Source: Cupriavidus numazuensis (GTDB lineage: Bacteria; Pseudomonadota; Gammaproteobacteria; Burkholderiales; Burkholderiaceae). Taken from it: a stretch of 64,000 nucleotides of DNA. The notes beneath the pieces were generated by a model. That model worked only from the letters and a program-made list of their open reading frames with translations, had not been told where the DNA came from and made no database searches. The stretch spans positions 86,362 through 150,361 of the forward strand of contig NZ_CAJPVI010000017.1 in NCBI RefSeq assembly GCF_905397435.1. The letters are read 5' to 3'. Of the stretch, positions 25,618 to 33,867 are shown one piece after another (within the stretch, counting starts at the first letter, position 1; each line of letters begins with the position of its first letter). A program made the position numbers and the translations under genes.

Positions 25618-26541
25618 ATGAAGATACTTGTGCTAGGTGCCGGCGCCATGGGTGGTTACTATGGCGCACGCCTGATCGAGGCCGGCGCTGATGTCACGTT
25701 CCTCGTGCGTGCGGGACGTGCTCAAGCGCTGGCGGAACATGGACTGGTCGTACGCAGCGCGCTTGGTGATTTCAAGCGCGCCGTGAAGACGGTGCAGGCG
25801 GGGGCGGTCAGGCCCGAGTACGACCTCGTGCTCATGGCGTGCAAGGCCTATGACCTCGAAGACGCCATGTTGGCGATTGCCCCGGCCGTGGGCAGTGACA
25901 CGGCCATCTTGCCGCTGCTCAACGGGATGTCCGCCTATGACCAGCTCGACGCGCGCTTCGGCAGGAAGCGCGTGCTTGGTGGCGTGTCGTACATCGCGAC
26001 GACGCTCGCTGACGATGGGACGGTCACCCACGCGGGCAGCCACGACAGGCTGATCGTCGGTGCACGGGCCCCGGAAGCGCAAGATTTTGCCAGCGCGCTC
26101 CATGAGCAGCTTTCCCGGTCGGCAGGCACGCGCGAACTGTCATCCGACATCGTCCAGGAACTCTGGAACAAGTGGGCGATGATCGCCGCCGGCGCGCTGA
26201 TGACCTGCCTGATGCGCGGCAACGTCGGCCAGATCATGCATACGCACGACGGCAGGAGCCTGACGTTGCAGGCGATTGCGGAGTGCGGTGCTGTCGCGGC
26301 ACTGAGCGGCTTTCCGCTGCCCGAGGCTGTCGCGAGTGCTGTCAGCAGCCGGCTACTCGATGCATCGTCGACCTGGGCCGCCTCCATGATGCGCGATATC
26401 GCACAAGGCAAACGCCAGATAGAGGCCGATGCGATTGTCGGAGATCTCGTCGCGCGTGCGGCCGTGCTCGGGCATGAGGTGCCGTTGAGCCGCATTGCCT
26501 ATTGCCATCTGCAGGTCTATCAGGGCCAGCACGCTGCATAA
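25618..26541 (+). CDS. 2-dehydropantoate 2-reductase (PanE/ApbA family)
   Basis: This 307-residue Rossmann protein begins [20 protein letters not shown], the NADPH-binding motif of ketopantoate reductases. It continues with the conserved [14 protein letters not shown] and the helical domain [20 protein letters not shown], which holds the catalytic Lys and Asn regions. Several paralogues of PanE serve reduction of other 2-oxo acids, so pantothenate synthesis is only one possibility. The start at 25618 follows GGCGAGACCTA, immediately behind the thiolase gene, suggesting co-transcription. Confidence 0.87.
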   Translation: MKILVLGAGAMGGYYGARLIEAGADVTFLVRAGRAQALAEHGLVVRSALGDFKRAVKTVQAGAVRPEYDLVLMACKAYDLEDAMLAIAPAVGSDTAILPLLNGMSAYDQLDARFGRKRVLGGVSYIATTLADDGTVTHAGSHDRLIVGARAPEAQDFASALHEQLSRSAGTRELSSDIVQELWNKWAMIAAGALMTCLMRGNVGQIMHTHDGRSLTLQAIAECGAVAALSGFPLPEAVASAVSSRLLDASSTWAASMMRDIAQGKRQIEADAIVGDLVARAAVLGHEVPLSRIAYCHLQVYQGQHAA

Positions 26542-26559
26542 CGGGTTTGCCCCGCGCGG

Positions 26560-27546
26560 TTACTCCAGCGGGTACTGGCGGATCAGGTCGCGGATCCTCT
26601 CATCGTCGCTGCGCACCTGCTGCGCGAATTCCGCCGGGGAGTTGACCACGGGCTCGGCGCCCGCCGACGCGATCGTCTTGCGCACATCCGGGTCCTTCAC
26701 CGCTTCGCGCAAGGCGGCCACGATGCTTTCCGACACGGCCGCGGGCGTGCCACGCGGCGCGAACAGACCGAACCACGTCACGGACTGGAACTGCGGGAAT
26801 CCCGCCTCGGCAGTGGTTGGCACCTCGGGCAGCGCGGCGGCGCGCGTGCGGCCCTGCGTGGCGAGGATCCTCAGCGTGCCCGCCTTGTAGTGGGGCAGGG
26901 CAGCGGTGATGCCGGTGAAGGCGAGATTGACGTTGTTGGCGATCAGGTCGGTCACGATGGGCCCGGTGCCACGGTAGTTCACCAGGATCAGGTTGGGAAT
27001 GCCCGCTTCGGCCGCCAGTTGCTTGCCGGAGATGCGCGCGGTGCTCTCGCCGCTCGCGAGCGAGCACGGCTGAGGCGCCGTCCGGCAGTAGCGCACCAGC
27101 CCGGACAGCGTGGTCACCGGCAGCTTCGCGCTGGCCACGATTGCCGCGGGCGATTGCGAGATGGCCGTGACCGGCTGCAGCCGCGCGAGCGGATCAATGC
27201 CTTTCGATCCGGGAAGGTGCTTGGTGGCCACGATGGACGGTACCTGCAATAGCAGGGTGTAGCCGTCCGGGCGCGCGTCCATGACCTTGCGTGTTCCGAT
27301 CAGCCCATCGGCGCCGGGCAGGTTCTCCACGACGACGGGCTGGCCCCACATCGCGCCGAGCTGCTTTGAGACCGCACGCGCCGTGGCATCCGTGCCGCCG
27401 CCCGCCGCATAGGGCACGACGATCATTACCGCGCGGTCCGGCTTCCACGCTGGTTTCTGCGGCTGCTCCGCCATCGAGGCCGACGCCACCATCGAGATCA
27501 TTGCGCCGGCCATCCATGCCGTGCGGCCCATACGTTTGCTGTCCAT
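26560..27546 (-). CDS. Bug/TctC-family periplasmic solute receptor
   Basis: This 328-residue Bug receptor has an N-terminal signal (TAWMAGAMISMVASASMA), then the ligand loop VVPYAAGGGTDATARAVSKQ and VENLPGADGLIGTRKVMDA. Start ATG at 27546 follows CCAAGGAGACAGC. It is transcribed away from a GntR/UTRA gene, and a perfect palindrome lies 55 bases upstream of its start. Together with the nearby lyase/hydratase operon it probably forms one carboxylate-uptake regulon controlled by that GntR protein. Confidence 0.92.
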   Translation of the reverse strand: MDSKRMGRTAWMAGAMISMVASASMAEQPQKPAWKPDRAVMIVVPYAAGGGTDATARAVSKQLGAMWGQPVVVENLPGADGLIGTRKVMDARPDGYTLLLQVPSIVATKHLPGSKGIDPLARLQPVTAISQSPAAIVASAKLPVTTLSGLVRYCRTAPQPCSLASGESTARISGKQLAAEAGIPNLILVNYRGTGPIVTDLIANNVNLAFTGITAALPHYKAGTLRILATQGRTRAAALPEVPTTAEAGFPQFQSVTWFGLFAPRGTPAAVSESIVAALREAVKDPDVRKTIASAGAEPVVNSPAEFAQQVRSDDERIRDLIRQYPLE

Positions 27547-27600
27547 GCTGTCTCCTTGGCCGCCGCGCCATCATGGCGGCGTCGTATCCGGTTTGTTTTA

Positions 27601-27622
27601 GTGTTTATATAGTAATAAACAC
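27601..27622. promoter_or_regulatory. palindromic operator between Bug and GntR genes
   Basis: GTGTTTAT (27601-27608) is perfectly repeated in inverted form as ATAAACAC (27615-27622) around a six-base AT spacer. The site lies in the divergent intergenic region. A directly repeated ATAAACAC occurs again upstream of the lyase operon. It is the best candidate for the GntR/UTRA binding site. Confidence 0.72.
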
Positions 27623-27698
27623 ATTATATCTAAGTCAAGCGGGCGCCGGACGACTGCCGTCCTTGTGCTATCCTCGCCACGTCCCGCACATCACTGCC

Positions 27699-28502
27699 AT
27701 GTCCACTCAGGTTCGCCCTCAGACTCCCGCCATCGGCCGCAATGCCGGTACATCGCTGCATCGGCAGGTCTTCAATGTCCTGCGCGACGAGATCGGCCGC
27801 GGCGTCTACGCCGGCACCGGCGCGCTGCCCAAGGAAGAGGCGATCTGCGAGCGTTTCGGCGTTTCGCGTATCACCGTGCGCCGTGCGCTGGCAGACCTCG
27901 CGGCGCAAGGGCTGGTGGAACGGCGGCACGGCCTGGGGACGTTCGTCACGGAGCAGACCGCGGGCCGGCAGGCGCCGAGCCTCAGCCTCGTGGATAGCCT
28001 GCGCAAGGCGGCCCAGGACACGCAGGTCAAGGTGATCGAAGTGAGCCAGGCCGAGGCGCCGCCCGATATCGCCGCGCAACTGCAGCTCGCACCCGGTGAA
28101 CGTGCGCTGCATGCGCTGCGCCTGCGCAGCATGGACCGCCGACCCGTGATGCTCACCGACGCCTGGATTCCGGCTGCGATGAGCACGGGCGTCTCCGCCG
28201 CTGCGCTGAGGAAGCACGCGCTGTACGAGTTGCTGATGAACCAGGGCGTACGCTTCGGCAGCGTCGTGCAGGAGATCTCGGCGCAGCTCGCGGATCCCAC
28301 GCTGGCCGGCCTGCTCGATCTCGAAGTGGGCGCGCCGCTGCTCAAGCTGCTGCGCCTGATGCACAACCAGGCCAATGAGCCGGTGCTGCACATTGCCATC
28401 TACCTGAGCCCGGAACGCAGCCGAATCCTGATGGACTTCCAGGGCGACAACGTCAACACGCTCGTTACCGGGCAAATCGTGCACGACCTCGGCACGCGCT
28501 GA
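27699..28502 (+). CDS. GntR-family (HutC/UTRA) transcriptional regulator
   Basis: This 267-residue regulator has an N-terminal GntR winged helix (VLRDEIGRGVYAGTGALPKE, ERFGVSRITVRRALADLAAQ, GLVERRHGLGTFV, residues about 25-85). A UTRA ligand domain from about residue 100 follows (RALHALRLRSMDRRPVMLTD, ISAQLADPTLAGLLDLEVGA). UTRA regulators usually sense small carboxylic or sugar-type effectors. The start at 27699 fits the fold; no strong ribosome binding site is visible. It stands between a Bug receptor gene and the lyase/hydratase operon and probably controls both. Confidence 0.88.
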   Translation: MSTQVRPQTPAIGRNAGTSLHRQVFNVLRDEIGRGVYAGTGALPKEEAICERFGVSRITVRRALADLAAQGLVERRHGLGTFVTEQTAGRQAPSLSLVDSLRKAAQDTQVKVIEVSQAEAPPDIAAQLQLAPGERALHALRLRSMDRRPVMLTDAWIPAAMSTGVSAAALRKHALYELLMNQGVRFGSVVQEISAQLADPTLAGLLDLEVGAPLLKLLRLMHNQANEPVLHIAIYLSPERSRILMDFQGDNVNTLVTGQIVHDLGTR

Positions 28503-28517
28503 GGTCGGCGCTTTTTT
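28485..28517 (+). terminator. possible terminator at the end of the GntR gene
   Basis: GACCTC (28485-28490) can pair with GAGGTC (28501-28506), and a short GCGC pair leads directly into six T (28512-28517). The hairpin overlaps the GntR stop codon. It would separate the regulator from the lyase operon promoter. Confidence 0.4.
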
Positions 28518-28620
28518 CTACCGGCGCGCCGTCTGGTGCGCTGTTCTTCCCCCTCTTCCCGCCCTTTCTTCCGCTACGTCCCTGGCGACGCAATAAAGTC
28601 TTTGACGCTCGCGCACAGTT

Positions 28621-28647
28621 GTATTTAGAATATAAACACATAAACAC
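28621..28647. promoter_or_regulatory. repeated GntR half-sites upstream of lyase operon
   Basis: ATAAACAC occurs twice in tandem (28632-28639 and 28640-28647), preceded by an inverted near-copy GTATTTA (28621-28627). The octamer is the arm of the perfect palindrome at 27601-27622. The cluster lies 64-90 bases before the lyase start, suitable for control of that promoter. The half-site spacing differs from the first site. Confidence 0.6.
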
Positions 28648-28710
28648 GTGAGCTGATCGGGATCGCGTACCAGCCAGCTCGGAGACAACGCATTTTCCAC
28701 AGGATCGTCA

Positions 28711-29592
28711 ATGCATCCCACGCAAACCTTACGTCAACGCCTCGCCGCGCCCGGCATGCTGGTGGCGCCCGGCGCCTATGACGCCATCGGCGCCCGCCTG
28801 ATCGAGCAGGCGGGCTTTGCCGCGTGCTACATGACCGGTGCCGGCACGTCCGCCGCGCGCGGGTTTCCCGATTTCGGCCTGCTGTCCATGAGCGAGATGG
28901 TCGACAACGCGGCGGTGATGGCGCGTTCGGTGTCGATCCCGCTGATTGCGGATGCCGACACGGGCTACGGCAACGAACTCAATGTCACGCGCACCGTGCG
29001 CGAGTATGAGGCGCGCGGTGTGGCGGGGATTCATATCGAGGATCAGGTGGAGCCCAAGCGCTGCGGCCATCTCGACGGCAAGGAAGTGGTATCGCGCGAG
29101 GCCTTCGTCTCGAAGATCCGGGCTGCGGTCGATGCACGCCGCACTGCGGAGTTCGTCATCATCGCGCGCACCGATGCGCGAGCGATGCTCGGCATCGATG
29201 AAGCGATCTGGCGCGCCAATGCGGCGCTCGAAGCCGGTGCCGACATGGCTTTCGTTGAAGCGACGCAGAGCCTGGAGGAAGTGGCACTGGTGCCGCGGGC
29301 CGTGCGCGGGCCATGCCTGCTGAACGTCGTGCCTGGTGGCCGCACGCCCATTACCGATCTGCGCGAGGCCGAAGCGATGGGCTACAAGCTGGCGATCCTG
29401 CCTGGCCTGATGCTCAAGGCCACCATCGAGGCCGGCGACGCCGCTCTGGCCGCGCTCAAGATGACGCATATGGCGCCGACGGTCACGGCCAGCGTGGCCC
29501 AGACCTTCCGGCGCTTCGGCGCGGACGAGTGGGACAACCTGCGCCAGCGCTTCAATGCCGGCGCGCGCGCCACGCACGGGGAGCAGCCATGA
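28711..29592 (+). CDS. isocitrate lyase/PEP mutase-superfamily lyase (2,3-dimethylmalate lyase-like)
   Basis: This 293-residue enzyme belongs to the ICL/PEP-mutase superfamily. Present are YMTGAGTSAARGFPDFGLLS, the Mg-binding ADADTGYGNELNV, GIHIEDQVEPKRCGH with catalytic Cys118, and IIARTDARA. The KRCGH motif marks C-C lyases (isocitrate, methylisocitrate, dimethylmalate lyases) rather than phosphonate mutases. Its stop overlaps the ATG of an aconitase-type large subunit, and a small subunit follows. That gene combination is known for dimethylmaleate hydratase and 2,3-dimethylmalate lyase of nicotinate-fermenting Eubacterium barkeri. A methylisocitrate or oxaloacetate-type role remains possible. 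Confidence 0.88.
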   Translation: MHPTQTLRQRLAAPGMLVAPGAYDAIGARLIEQAGFAACYMTGAGTSAARGFPDFGLLSMSEMVDNAAVMARSVSIPLIADADTGYGNELNVTRTVREYEARGVAGIHIEDQVEPKRCGHLDGKEVVSREAFVSKIRAAVDARRTAEFVIIARTDARAMLGIDEAIWRANAALEAGADMAFVEATQSLEEVALVPRAVRGPCLLNVVPGGRTPITDLREAEAMGYKLAILPGLMLKATIEAGDAALAALKMTHMAPTVTASVAQTFRRFGADEWDNLRQRFNAGARATHGEQP

Positions 29593-30992
29593 CTCCGCGC
29601 ACGCTGTTCGACAAGGTCTGGGACGCGCATGTCGTCCGCGACCTCGGCGATGGCTGGGCGCTACTGCATATCGACCGTCATCTGCTGCATGACCTTTCCG
29701 GGCCGCCGGCGCTGCGGGACGTGGCCGCGCGCGGCCTGAAGCTCCACGATCCGTCGCTGGTGTTCTCGACACCGGACCACGCCGTGTCCAGCCAGCCGGG
29801 GCGCGATGGCCACACCTTCGCCCTTGGCGGCAGGCTGTGGGAAGGCCTGCGCGCGGGCTCCGCCATGGCGGGGATCACGATGTTCGACCTCGGGCAGCCG
29901 GGGCAGGGCATCGTGCATGTGATGGGCCCCGAGCTTGGCATCGTGCTGCCCGGCCTGACCGTCATCTGCGGCGACAGCCACACCTGCACCAACGGCGGCC
30001 TCGGCGCGATGGCCTTCGGCGTCGGCACATCCGAAAGCACGCATGCGTTGGCCACGCAGACGCTGCGGCAGCAGAAGCCGAAGCGCATGCGGATACGCTG
30101 CGACGGTGAACTGGCTGCCGGCGTGACGGCGAAGGACCTGATCCTTCATATCATCGGCAGGCTGGGCGCGGCCGCTGGCGTTGGCTACGCGATCGAATTC
30201 GCCGGCTCGGCGATTCGCGCGCTCGACGTGGAAGCGCGCCTGACATTGTGCAATCTGGGCGTGGAGCTTGGCGCGCGCTTCTCCATGGTTGCGCCCGACG
30301 AGAAGACGATCGAATGGATCCGCGGGCGCCAGTACGCCCCCGCGGGTGCACAGTTCGAGCAGGCCGCCGCATGCTGGCGCGGGCTGGCCACCGACGAAGA
30401 CGCGGTATTCGATCGCGAAGAGTACTTCGATGCCGCGGCGGCGGTGCCTACCGTGACGTGGGGCACGAGCCCCGAACACGCAATTCCGGTCGATGGCGCG
30501 ATTCCCAGCGTCGACGACACGGCCGACGCGGCGCAGCGCGAGGCCATTGGCGCTGCGCTTGACTACATGGGCCTGCAGCCCGGCACCGCGATCGCCGGCA
30601 CACCGGTGGACTGGGTGTTTATCGGCTCGTGCGCCAACTCGCGGCTCTCGGACCTGAGAGCGGCCGCCGCTGTCGCCAACGGGCGGCGTGTGGCGCCGGG
30701 CGTCACGGCCTGGGTGGTGCCTGGTTCGGAAAACGTGAAGCGCGCCGCCGAGGCAGAGGGACTGCGCGAAGTCTTCGAGACAGCAGGCTTCCAGTGGCGC
30801 GAGCCCGGCTGCAGCATGTGCGTAGCCGCCAATGGCGAGCAGGTGCCACCGGGCAAGCGATCCGTGTCGACGTCGAACCGTAATTTCGTCGGACGCCAGG
30901 GGCCGGGTGCGCGCACCCATCTTGCGAGCCCCGCCATGGCCGCCGCCGCGGCCGTGACGGGCTGTATCACCGATGTGCGGAGCCTGGCATGA
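29589..30992 (+). CDS. aconitase-superfamily hydratase, large subunit (LeuC/DmdA-like)
   Basis: The 467-residue chain is the [4Fe-4S] large subunit of a two-subunit hydro-lyase related to isopropylmalate isomerase. Cluster cysteines are seen in VFIGSCANSRLSDL and in PGCSMCVAANG; GLTVICGDSHTCTNGGLGAM and FGVGTSESTHALATQTL are family blocks, and RSVSTSNRNFVGRQG ends the catalytic part. It begins at 29589 with an ATGA overlap with the lyase gene and ends with ATGA overlap to the small subunit. Tight coupling and lack of leuB/leuA neighbours argue against leucine synthesis. Confidence 0.92.
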   Translation: MTPRTLFDKVWDAHVVRDLGDGWALLHIDRHLLHDLSGPPALRDVAARGLKLHDPSLVFSTPDHAVSSQPGRDGHTFALGGRLWEGLRAGSAMAGITMFDLGQPGQGIVHVMGPELGIVLPGLTVICGDSHTCTNGGLGAMAFGVGTSESTHALATQTLRQQKPKRMRIRCDGELAAGVTAKDLILHIIGRLGAAAGVGYAIEFAGSAIRALDVEARLTLCNLGVELGARFSMVAPDEKTIEWIRGRQYAPAGAQFEQAAACWRGLATDEDAVFDREEYFDAAAAVPTVTWGTSPEHAIPVDGAIPSVDDTADAAQREAIGAALDYMGLQPGTAIAGTPVDWVFIGSCANSRLSDLRAAAAVANGRRVAPGVTAWVVPGSENVKRAAEAEGLREVFETAGFQWREPGCSMCVAANGEQVPPGKRSVSTSNRNFVGRQGPGARTHLASPAMAAAAAVTGCITDVRSLA

Positions 30993-31621
30993 CGATGCAA
31001 CCATTCACCACCGTCACGGGCGCTGCCGTGCCTTTGATGCGCGCCAATGTCGACACCGACGTCATCATCCGCATCGAGCGGTTGACCCATGCATCGCGCG
31101 ATGCGCTGGGCCAGTACGCATTCGAAGCGTTGCGCTTTCGCCCGGATGGCAGCGAAGATCCCGGCTGCATCCTGAACCACCCCGCATTTCGCGGCGCGCC
31201 GGTCCTGCTGGCCGGCAACAATTTCGGCTGCGGCTCTTCGCGCGAGGGCGCCGTCACGGCGCTGATGGGGATGGGCGTGCGTTGCGTCATCGCTCCGGGT
31301 TTTGGCGATATCTTCTACAACAACTGCTTCCAGAACGGCCTGCTGCCGGTCACGCTGCCGATGGACGTGGTTGAAGCGCTGGCCCGGCAATGCCTGGATG
31401 GTGCACACGTGTGCGTGGATCTGGCAGCGCAGGCCATCACCGCGCCGGACGGCACGACGGTGGCATTCGACATCGCGCCATTGCGGCGGGAAGGCTTGCT
31501 CAGCGGGCTCGATGAAATCGGGCTCACACTGAAGGATGACGACGCGATTCGCGCGTGGCAGGCGCAGGACCGCATCGATCGCGCATGGGCATGGTGCGTA
31601 ACGCCCGGAGGCCGGCAATGA
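30989..31621 (+). CDS. aconitase-superfamily hydratase, small subunit (LeuD/DmdB-like)
   Basis: This 210-residue swivel-domain subunit has ANVDTDVIIRIERLTH at its start and the substrate-recognition loop NNFGCGSSREGAVTALMGMG followed by FGDIFYNNCFQNGLLPV, all as in LeuD. It starts inside the stop of the large subunit gene (ATGA) and is itself overlapped by the PEBP gene start. It would pair with the product of the preceding gene to hydrate or isomerise a branched dicarboxylate. Confidence 0.92.
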   Translation: MTMQPFTTVTGAAVPLMRANVDTDVIIRIERLTHASRDALGQYAFEALRFRPDGSEDPGCILNHPAFRGAPVLLAGNNFGCGSSREGAVTALMGMGVRCVIAPGFGDIFYNNCFQNGLLPVTLPMDVVEALARQCLDGAHVCVDLAAQAITAPDGTTVAFDIAPLRREGLLSGLDEIGLTLKDDDAIRAWQAQDRIDRAWAWCVTPGGRQ

Positions 31622-32220
31622 GTCCATGGGTACAGCGCTGCGCAGGATTGCTGCTGCGCGGACGGCACGCCGGCGAGCACACGCTGACCTGCCGCCATGC
31701 TTCGCTGGCAAGGGTACCTGTCACGGTTCGCGTGGAAGGCGCCATGCTGAGGGACGGGGGCGTGATGACGCAGCGATGGGCGGGCGCTGGTGTGGGGACC
31801 AATCGTTCGCCAGCGTTGTCGTGGCACGGCATGCCTACTGGTGCGACGCACTGGCTGCTGCTTGTCGAGGACCCTGATGTACCGCTCAAGCAGCCCATCG
31901 TCCATGCGGTCGCCTGGGGGTCTGTACGCATCAGCGAACTGGCAGAAGGCAGTCTCGCAGTGGGCGCCGTACCCGAGGGTGCAGTGCTCGGCATCAATGG
32001 TCTTGGCAACGCCGGCTATGACGGGCCGCGCCCGCTGCCCGGTCACGGCCCGCACCGGTACGTCTTTCAGTTGTATGCGCTGGATGCGGAGCCGTCCCCG
32101 CAGTTGCGCGGCGATATCCTCGTACAGTGGCTGGCCACGCATGCCATGGCGATGGGCCAGCTGACCGGCATTTGCCAGCGCGACTGGCGCGGCCGGCTTG
32201 TCGCGGCCGATCCGCGCTAA
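31618..32220 (+). CDS. PEBP-family (YbhB/YbcL-like) protein
   Basis: This 200-residue protein has the phosphatidylethanolamine-binding-protein fold. It carries the ligand-site motif LLLVEDPDVPLKQPIVHAVA and the GPRPLPGHGPHRYVFQLYAL block; N-terminally RSPALSWHGMPTGATHW is also characteristic. Start ATG at 31618 overlaps the small-subunit stop as ATGA, so it is translationally coupled to the hydratase. There is no signal peptide. No PEBP enzyme activity is generally agreed, so its role in the pathway is unknown. Confidence 0.85.
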   Translation: MSPWVQRCAGLLLRGRHAGEHTLTCRHASLARVPVTVRVEGAMLRDGGVMTQRWAGAGVGTNRSPALSWHGMPTGATHWLLLVEDPDVPLKQPIVHAVAWGSVRISELAEGSLAVGAVPEGAVLGINGLGNAGYDGPRPLPGHGPHRYVFQLYALDAEPSPQLRGDILVQWLATHAMAMGQLTGICQRDWRGRLVAADPR

Positions 32221-32345
32221 TCGTCCTTCTTTTCCTCACGCGTGAGCCTCGGCATGCCGGTCCATACGCACTGGTGTCCGGCACTGCCGAGCTCCGAGGC
32301 GAGCGCCGACAGCGTCATGGCAAGCAGAACAAACAGCCTTCGCAT
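32217..32345 (-). CDS. possible 42-residue exported peptide
   Basis: A short minus-strand frame encodes MRRLFVLLAMTLSALASE, a clean signal-peptide shape, then about 24 residues with one cysteine (GHQCVW) and a charged tail EEKKDD. It begins 16 bases behind the hydrolase stop, in the same direction, and its stop overlaps the end of the PEBP gene by four bases. The ribosome binding site is weak (GGTGGC). No family is recognised; it may be a small periplasmic peptide or chance. Confidence 0.4.
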   Translation of the reverse strand: MRRLFVLLAMTLSALASELGSAGHQCVWTGMPRLTREEKKDD

Positions 32346-32361
32346 CGCAAGCCACCGCGCA

Positions 32362-33414
32362 TCAGTGCGTGTCGACGTCAAGCACGGCCTGCGCAAACGC
32401 TGCAGGGGCTTCCTGCGGCAGGTTGTGGCCAATGCCGCCGGACAGGTGCCGGTGCTCATACCGGCCCGTGAACTTGCTGGCATACGCGCTCGGCTCTGGA
32501 TGCGGCGCCCCGTTGGCATCGCCTTCCATGGTGATCGTCGGCACACGGATGGCGGGTGCGGTGGCGAGCTTCCGTTCGATGTCGTCGAATCGCGCTTCGC
32601 CGGTGGCCAGGCCCTGTCGCCAGCGGTAGTTGTGGATGGTGATGTCCACGTGGTCGGGGTTGTCGAACGCGGTGGCGCTGCGCTCGAACGTCGCGTCGTC
32701 GAAATTCCATTGCGGCGATGCGAGCTTCCAGATCAGCTTGGCAAACTGTCGCGTGTACTTCTGGTATCCCGCGCGGCCGCGTTCGGTGGCGAAGTAGAAC
32801 TGGTACCACCACTGCAGTTCGGCTTCGGGGGGCAATGGCAGCTTGCCGGCCGCCTGGTTGCCGATCAGGTAGCCGCTGACGGACACGAGCCCGCGGCAGC
32901 GGTCCGGCCACAGCGCGGCCATGATGTCGGCGGTGCGGGCGCCCCAGTCGAAGCCGGCCACCACGGCGTTCTGGATCCGGAGCGCATCCATCAGCGCGAT
33001 CATGTCGACGGCGATCGCGGACGGCTGGCCGTTGCGGAACGTGTCGGGCGACTGGAACGTCGTCGCGCCATGGCCGCGCAGGTAGGGCATGATGACGCGA
33101 TATCCGCGCGCCGCCAGCAATGGGGCGACATCGACGAAGCTGTAGATATCGTAAGGCCAGCCATGCAGCAATAGCGCGACGGGGCCGTTGGCGGGACCCG
33201 CTTCGGCGTAGCCGACGTTAAGCACGCCTGCATTGACGTGCTTGATCGGTGCAAAAGTGGTATGCGTTCCCGGCTGGGTAGAGGGCAGGGGCGAGGCTTT
33301 CGCCACGCCGGTTTGTGCCCGTGCTGCTTGCGAGAGGCCAAACTGTGCTGCGGCCAGCGTGGCGGCCGCAGCACCCAGAAATCCCCGGCGGGGCAAATCG
33401 ACTTTCTCCGACAT
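32362..33414 (-). CDS. Tat-exported alpha/beta hydrolase (epoxide hydrolase/dehalogenase-like)
   Basis: This 350-residue enzyme begins with a twin-arginine signal (LPRRGFLGAAAATLAAAQFG, cleavage after ARAQ), so it should act in the periplasm. The hydrolase core shows the oxyanion motif LLLHGWPYDIYSF (His84) and the nucleophile elbow GFDWGA with Asp156. Aspartate there is typical of epoxide hydrolases and haloalkane dehalogenases. GIGHNLPQEAP supplies the catalytic histidine near the end. The start at 33414 follows CAGGAGAACGCG. The substrate is unknown. Confidence 0.87.
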   Translation of the reverse strand: MSEKVDLPRRGFLGAAAATLAAAQFGLSQAARAQTGVAKASPLPSTQPGTHTTFAPIKHVNAGVLNVGYAEAGPANGPVALLLHGWPYDIYSFVDVAPLLAARGYRVIMPYLRGHGATTFQSPDTFRNGQPSAIAVDMIALMDALRIQNAVVAGFDWGARTADIMAALWPDRCRGLVSVSGYLIGNQAAGKLPLPPEAELQWWYQFYFATERGRAGYQKYTRQFAKLIWKLASPQWNFDDATFERSATAFDNPDHVDITIHNYRWRQGLATGEARFDDIERKLATAPAIRVPTITMEGDANGAPHPEPSAYASKFTGRYEHRHLSGGIGHNLPQEAPAAFAQAVLDVDTH

Positions 33415-33495
33415 CGCGTTCTCCTGTGTGCCTGAACAATTGAGCGCAAGTCTAGGAGGCCGCCGCATGCGGCATGTGTCGAAGTTCCGGGGCTT

Positions 33496-33540
33496 TGTAT
33501 CGCCATGTATATGGTGCCGACAGGCGCATACATCGATACA
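33496..33540. promoter_or_regulatory. inverted repeat upstream of the Tat hydrolase
   Basis: TGTATCG (33496-33502) is repeated in inverted form as CGATACA (33534-33540), with further ATGTAT/ATACAT pairs inside. It lies 80-125 bases before the hydrolase start on the minus strand, a place for an operator or activator site. No adjacent regulator is known. Confidence 0.35.
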
Positions 33541-33579
33541 AAAAGGGCGCCATGTTGGCGGCGGGATCTCGCCGTCCGG

Positions 33580-33867
33580 TCAGTTCTTCTTCCAGGCCGC
33601 GTATTGCACCGGCATGCATACCGCGCAAGGGCGATATCCGGCGGCGATCGCGGCGGCTTCCTCGGCAAAAAACACGCGGTGCGCGACGTAGCCGCCGCGC
33701 GCAATGGCCCGCAGCGCGGAACGGCAATCGAGGCGGCCGTAGATCTTGCTGCCCCGGTGGCCGCCGAGCGTGCCTGGCACCGGGCTGGCATAAGGCTCCC
33801 CGTTGCGATCGGTCAGCGTCCACGTCCGGGGCCCAGGCCCGGGCGTTGCCGAATCAGGGGGCATCAT
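33580..33867 (-). CDS. stand-alone Ada-type metal-binding domain protein
   Basis: This 95-residue protein resembles the cysteine-rich N-terminal domain of Ada. LTDRNGEPYASPVPGTLGGH is followed by IYGRLDCRSALRAI, HRVFF and the CxxC pair in AAGYRPCAVCMPVQYAAWKK. This could form a Zn(Cys)4- or Cys/His-type site. It starts inside the end of the upstream oxygenase gene (13-base overlap), so it is co-transcribed with it and with ada. It may sense or repair DNA phosphotriester damage or simply bind metal. Its presence is notable because the neighbouring Ada lacks most zinc ligands. Confidence 0.72.
   Translation of the reverse strand: MMPPDSATPGPGPRTWTLTDRNGEPYASPVPGTLGGHRGSKIYGRLDCRSALRAIARGGYVAHRVFFAEEAAAIAAGYRPCAVCMPVQYAAWKKN

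Noticed and set aside
28711..29592. Phosphoenolpyruvate mutase or phosphonopyruvate hydrolase
   Set aside because: The KRCGH motif with the catalytic cysteine marks a C-C lyase.
29589..31621. Hydratase subunits as leucine-biosynthetic LeuC/LeuD
   Set aside because: No leuA or leuB nearby, overlap with a lyase gene and GntR/Bug context favour a catabolic role.
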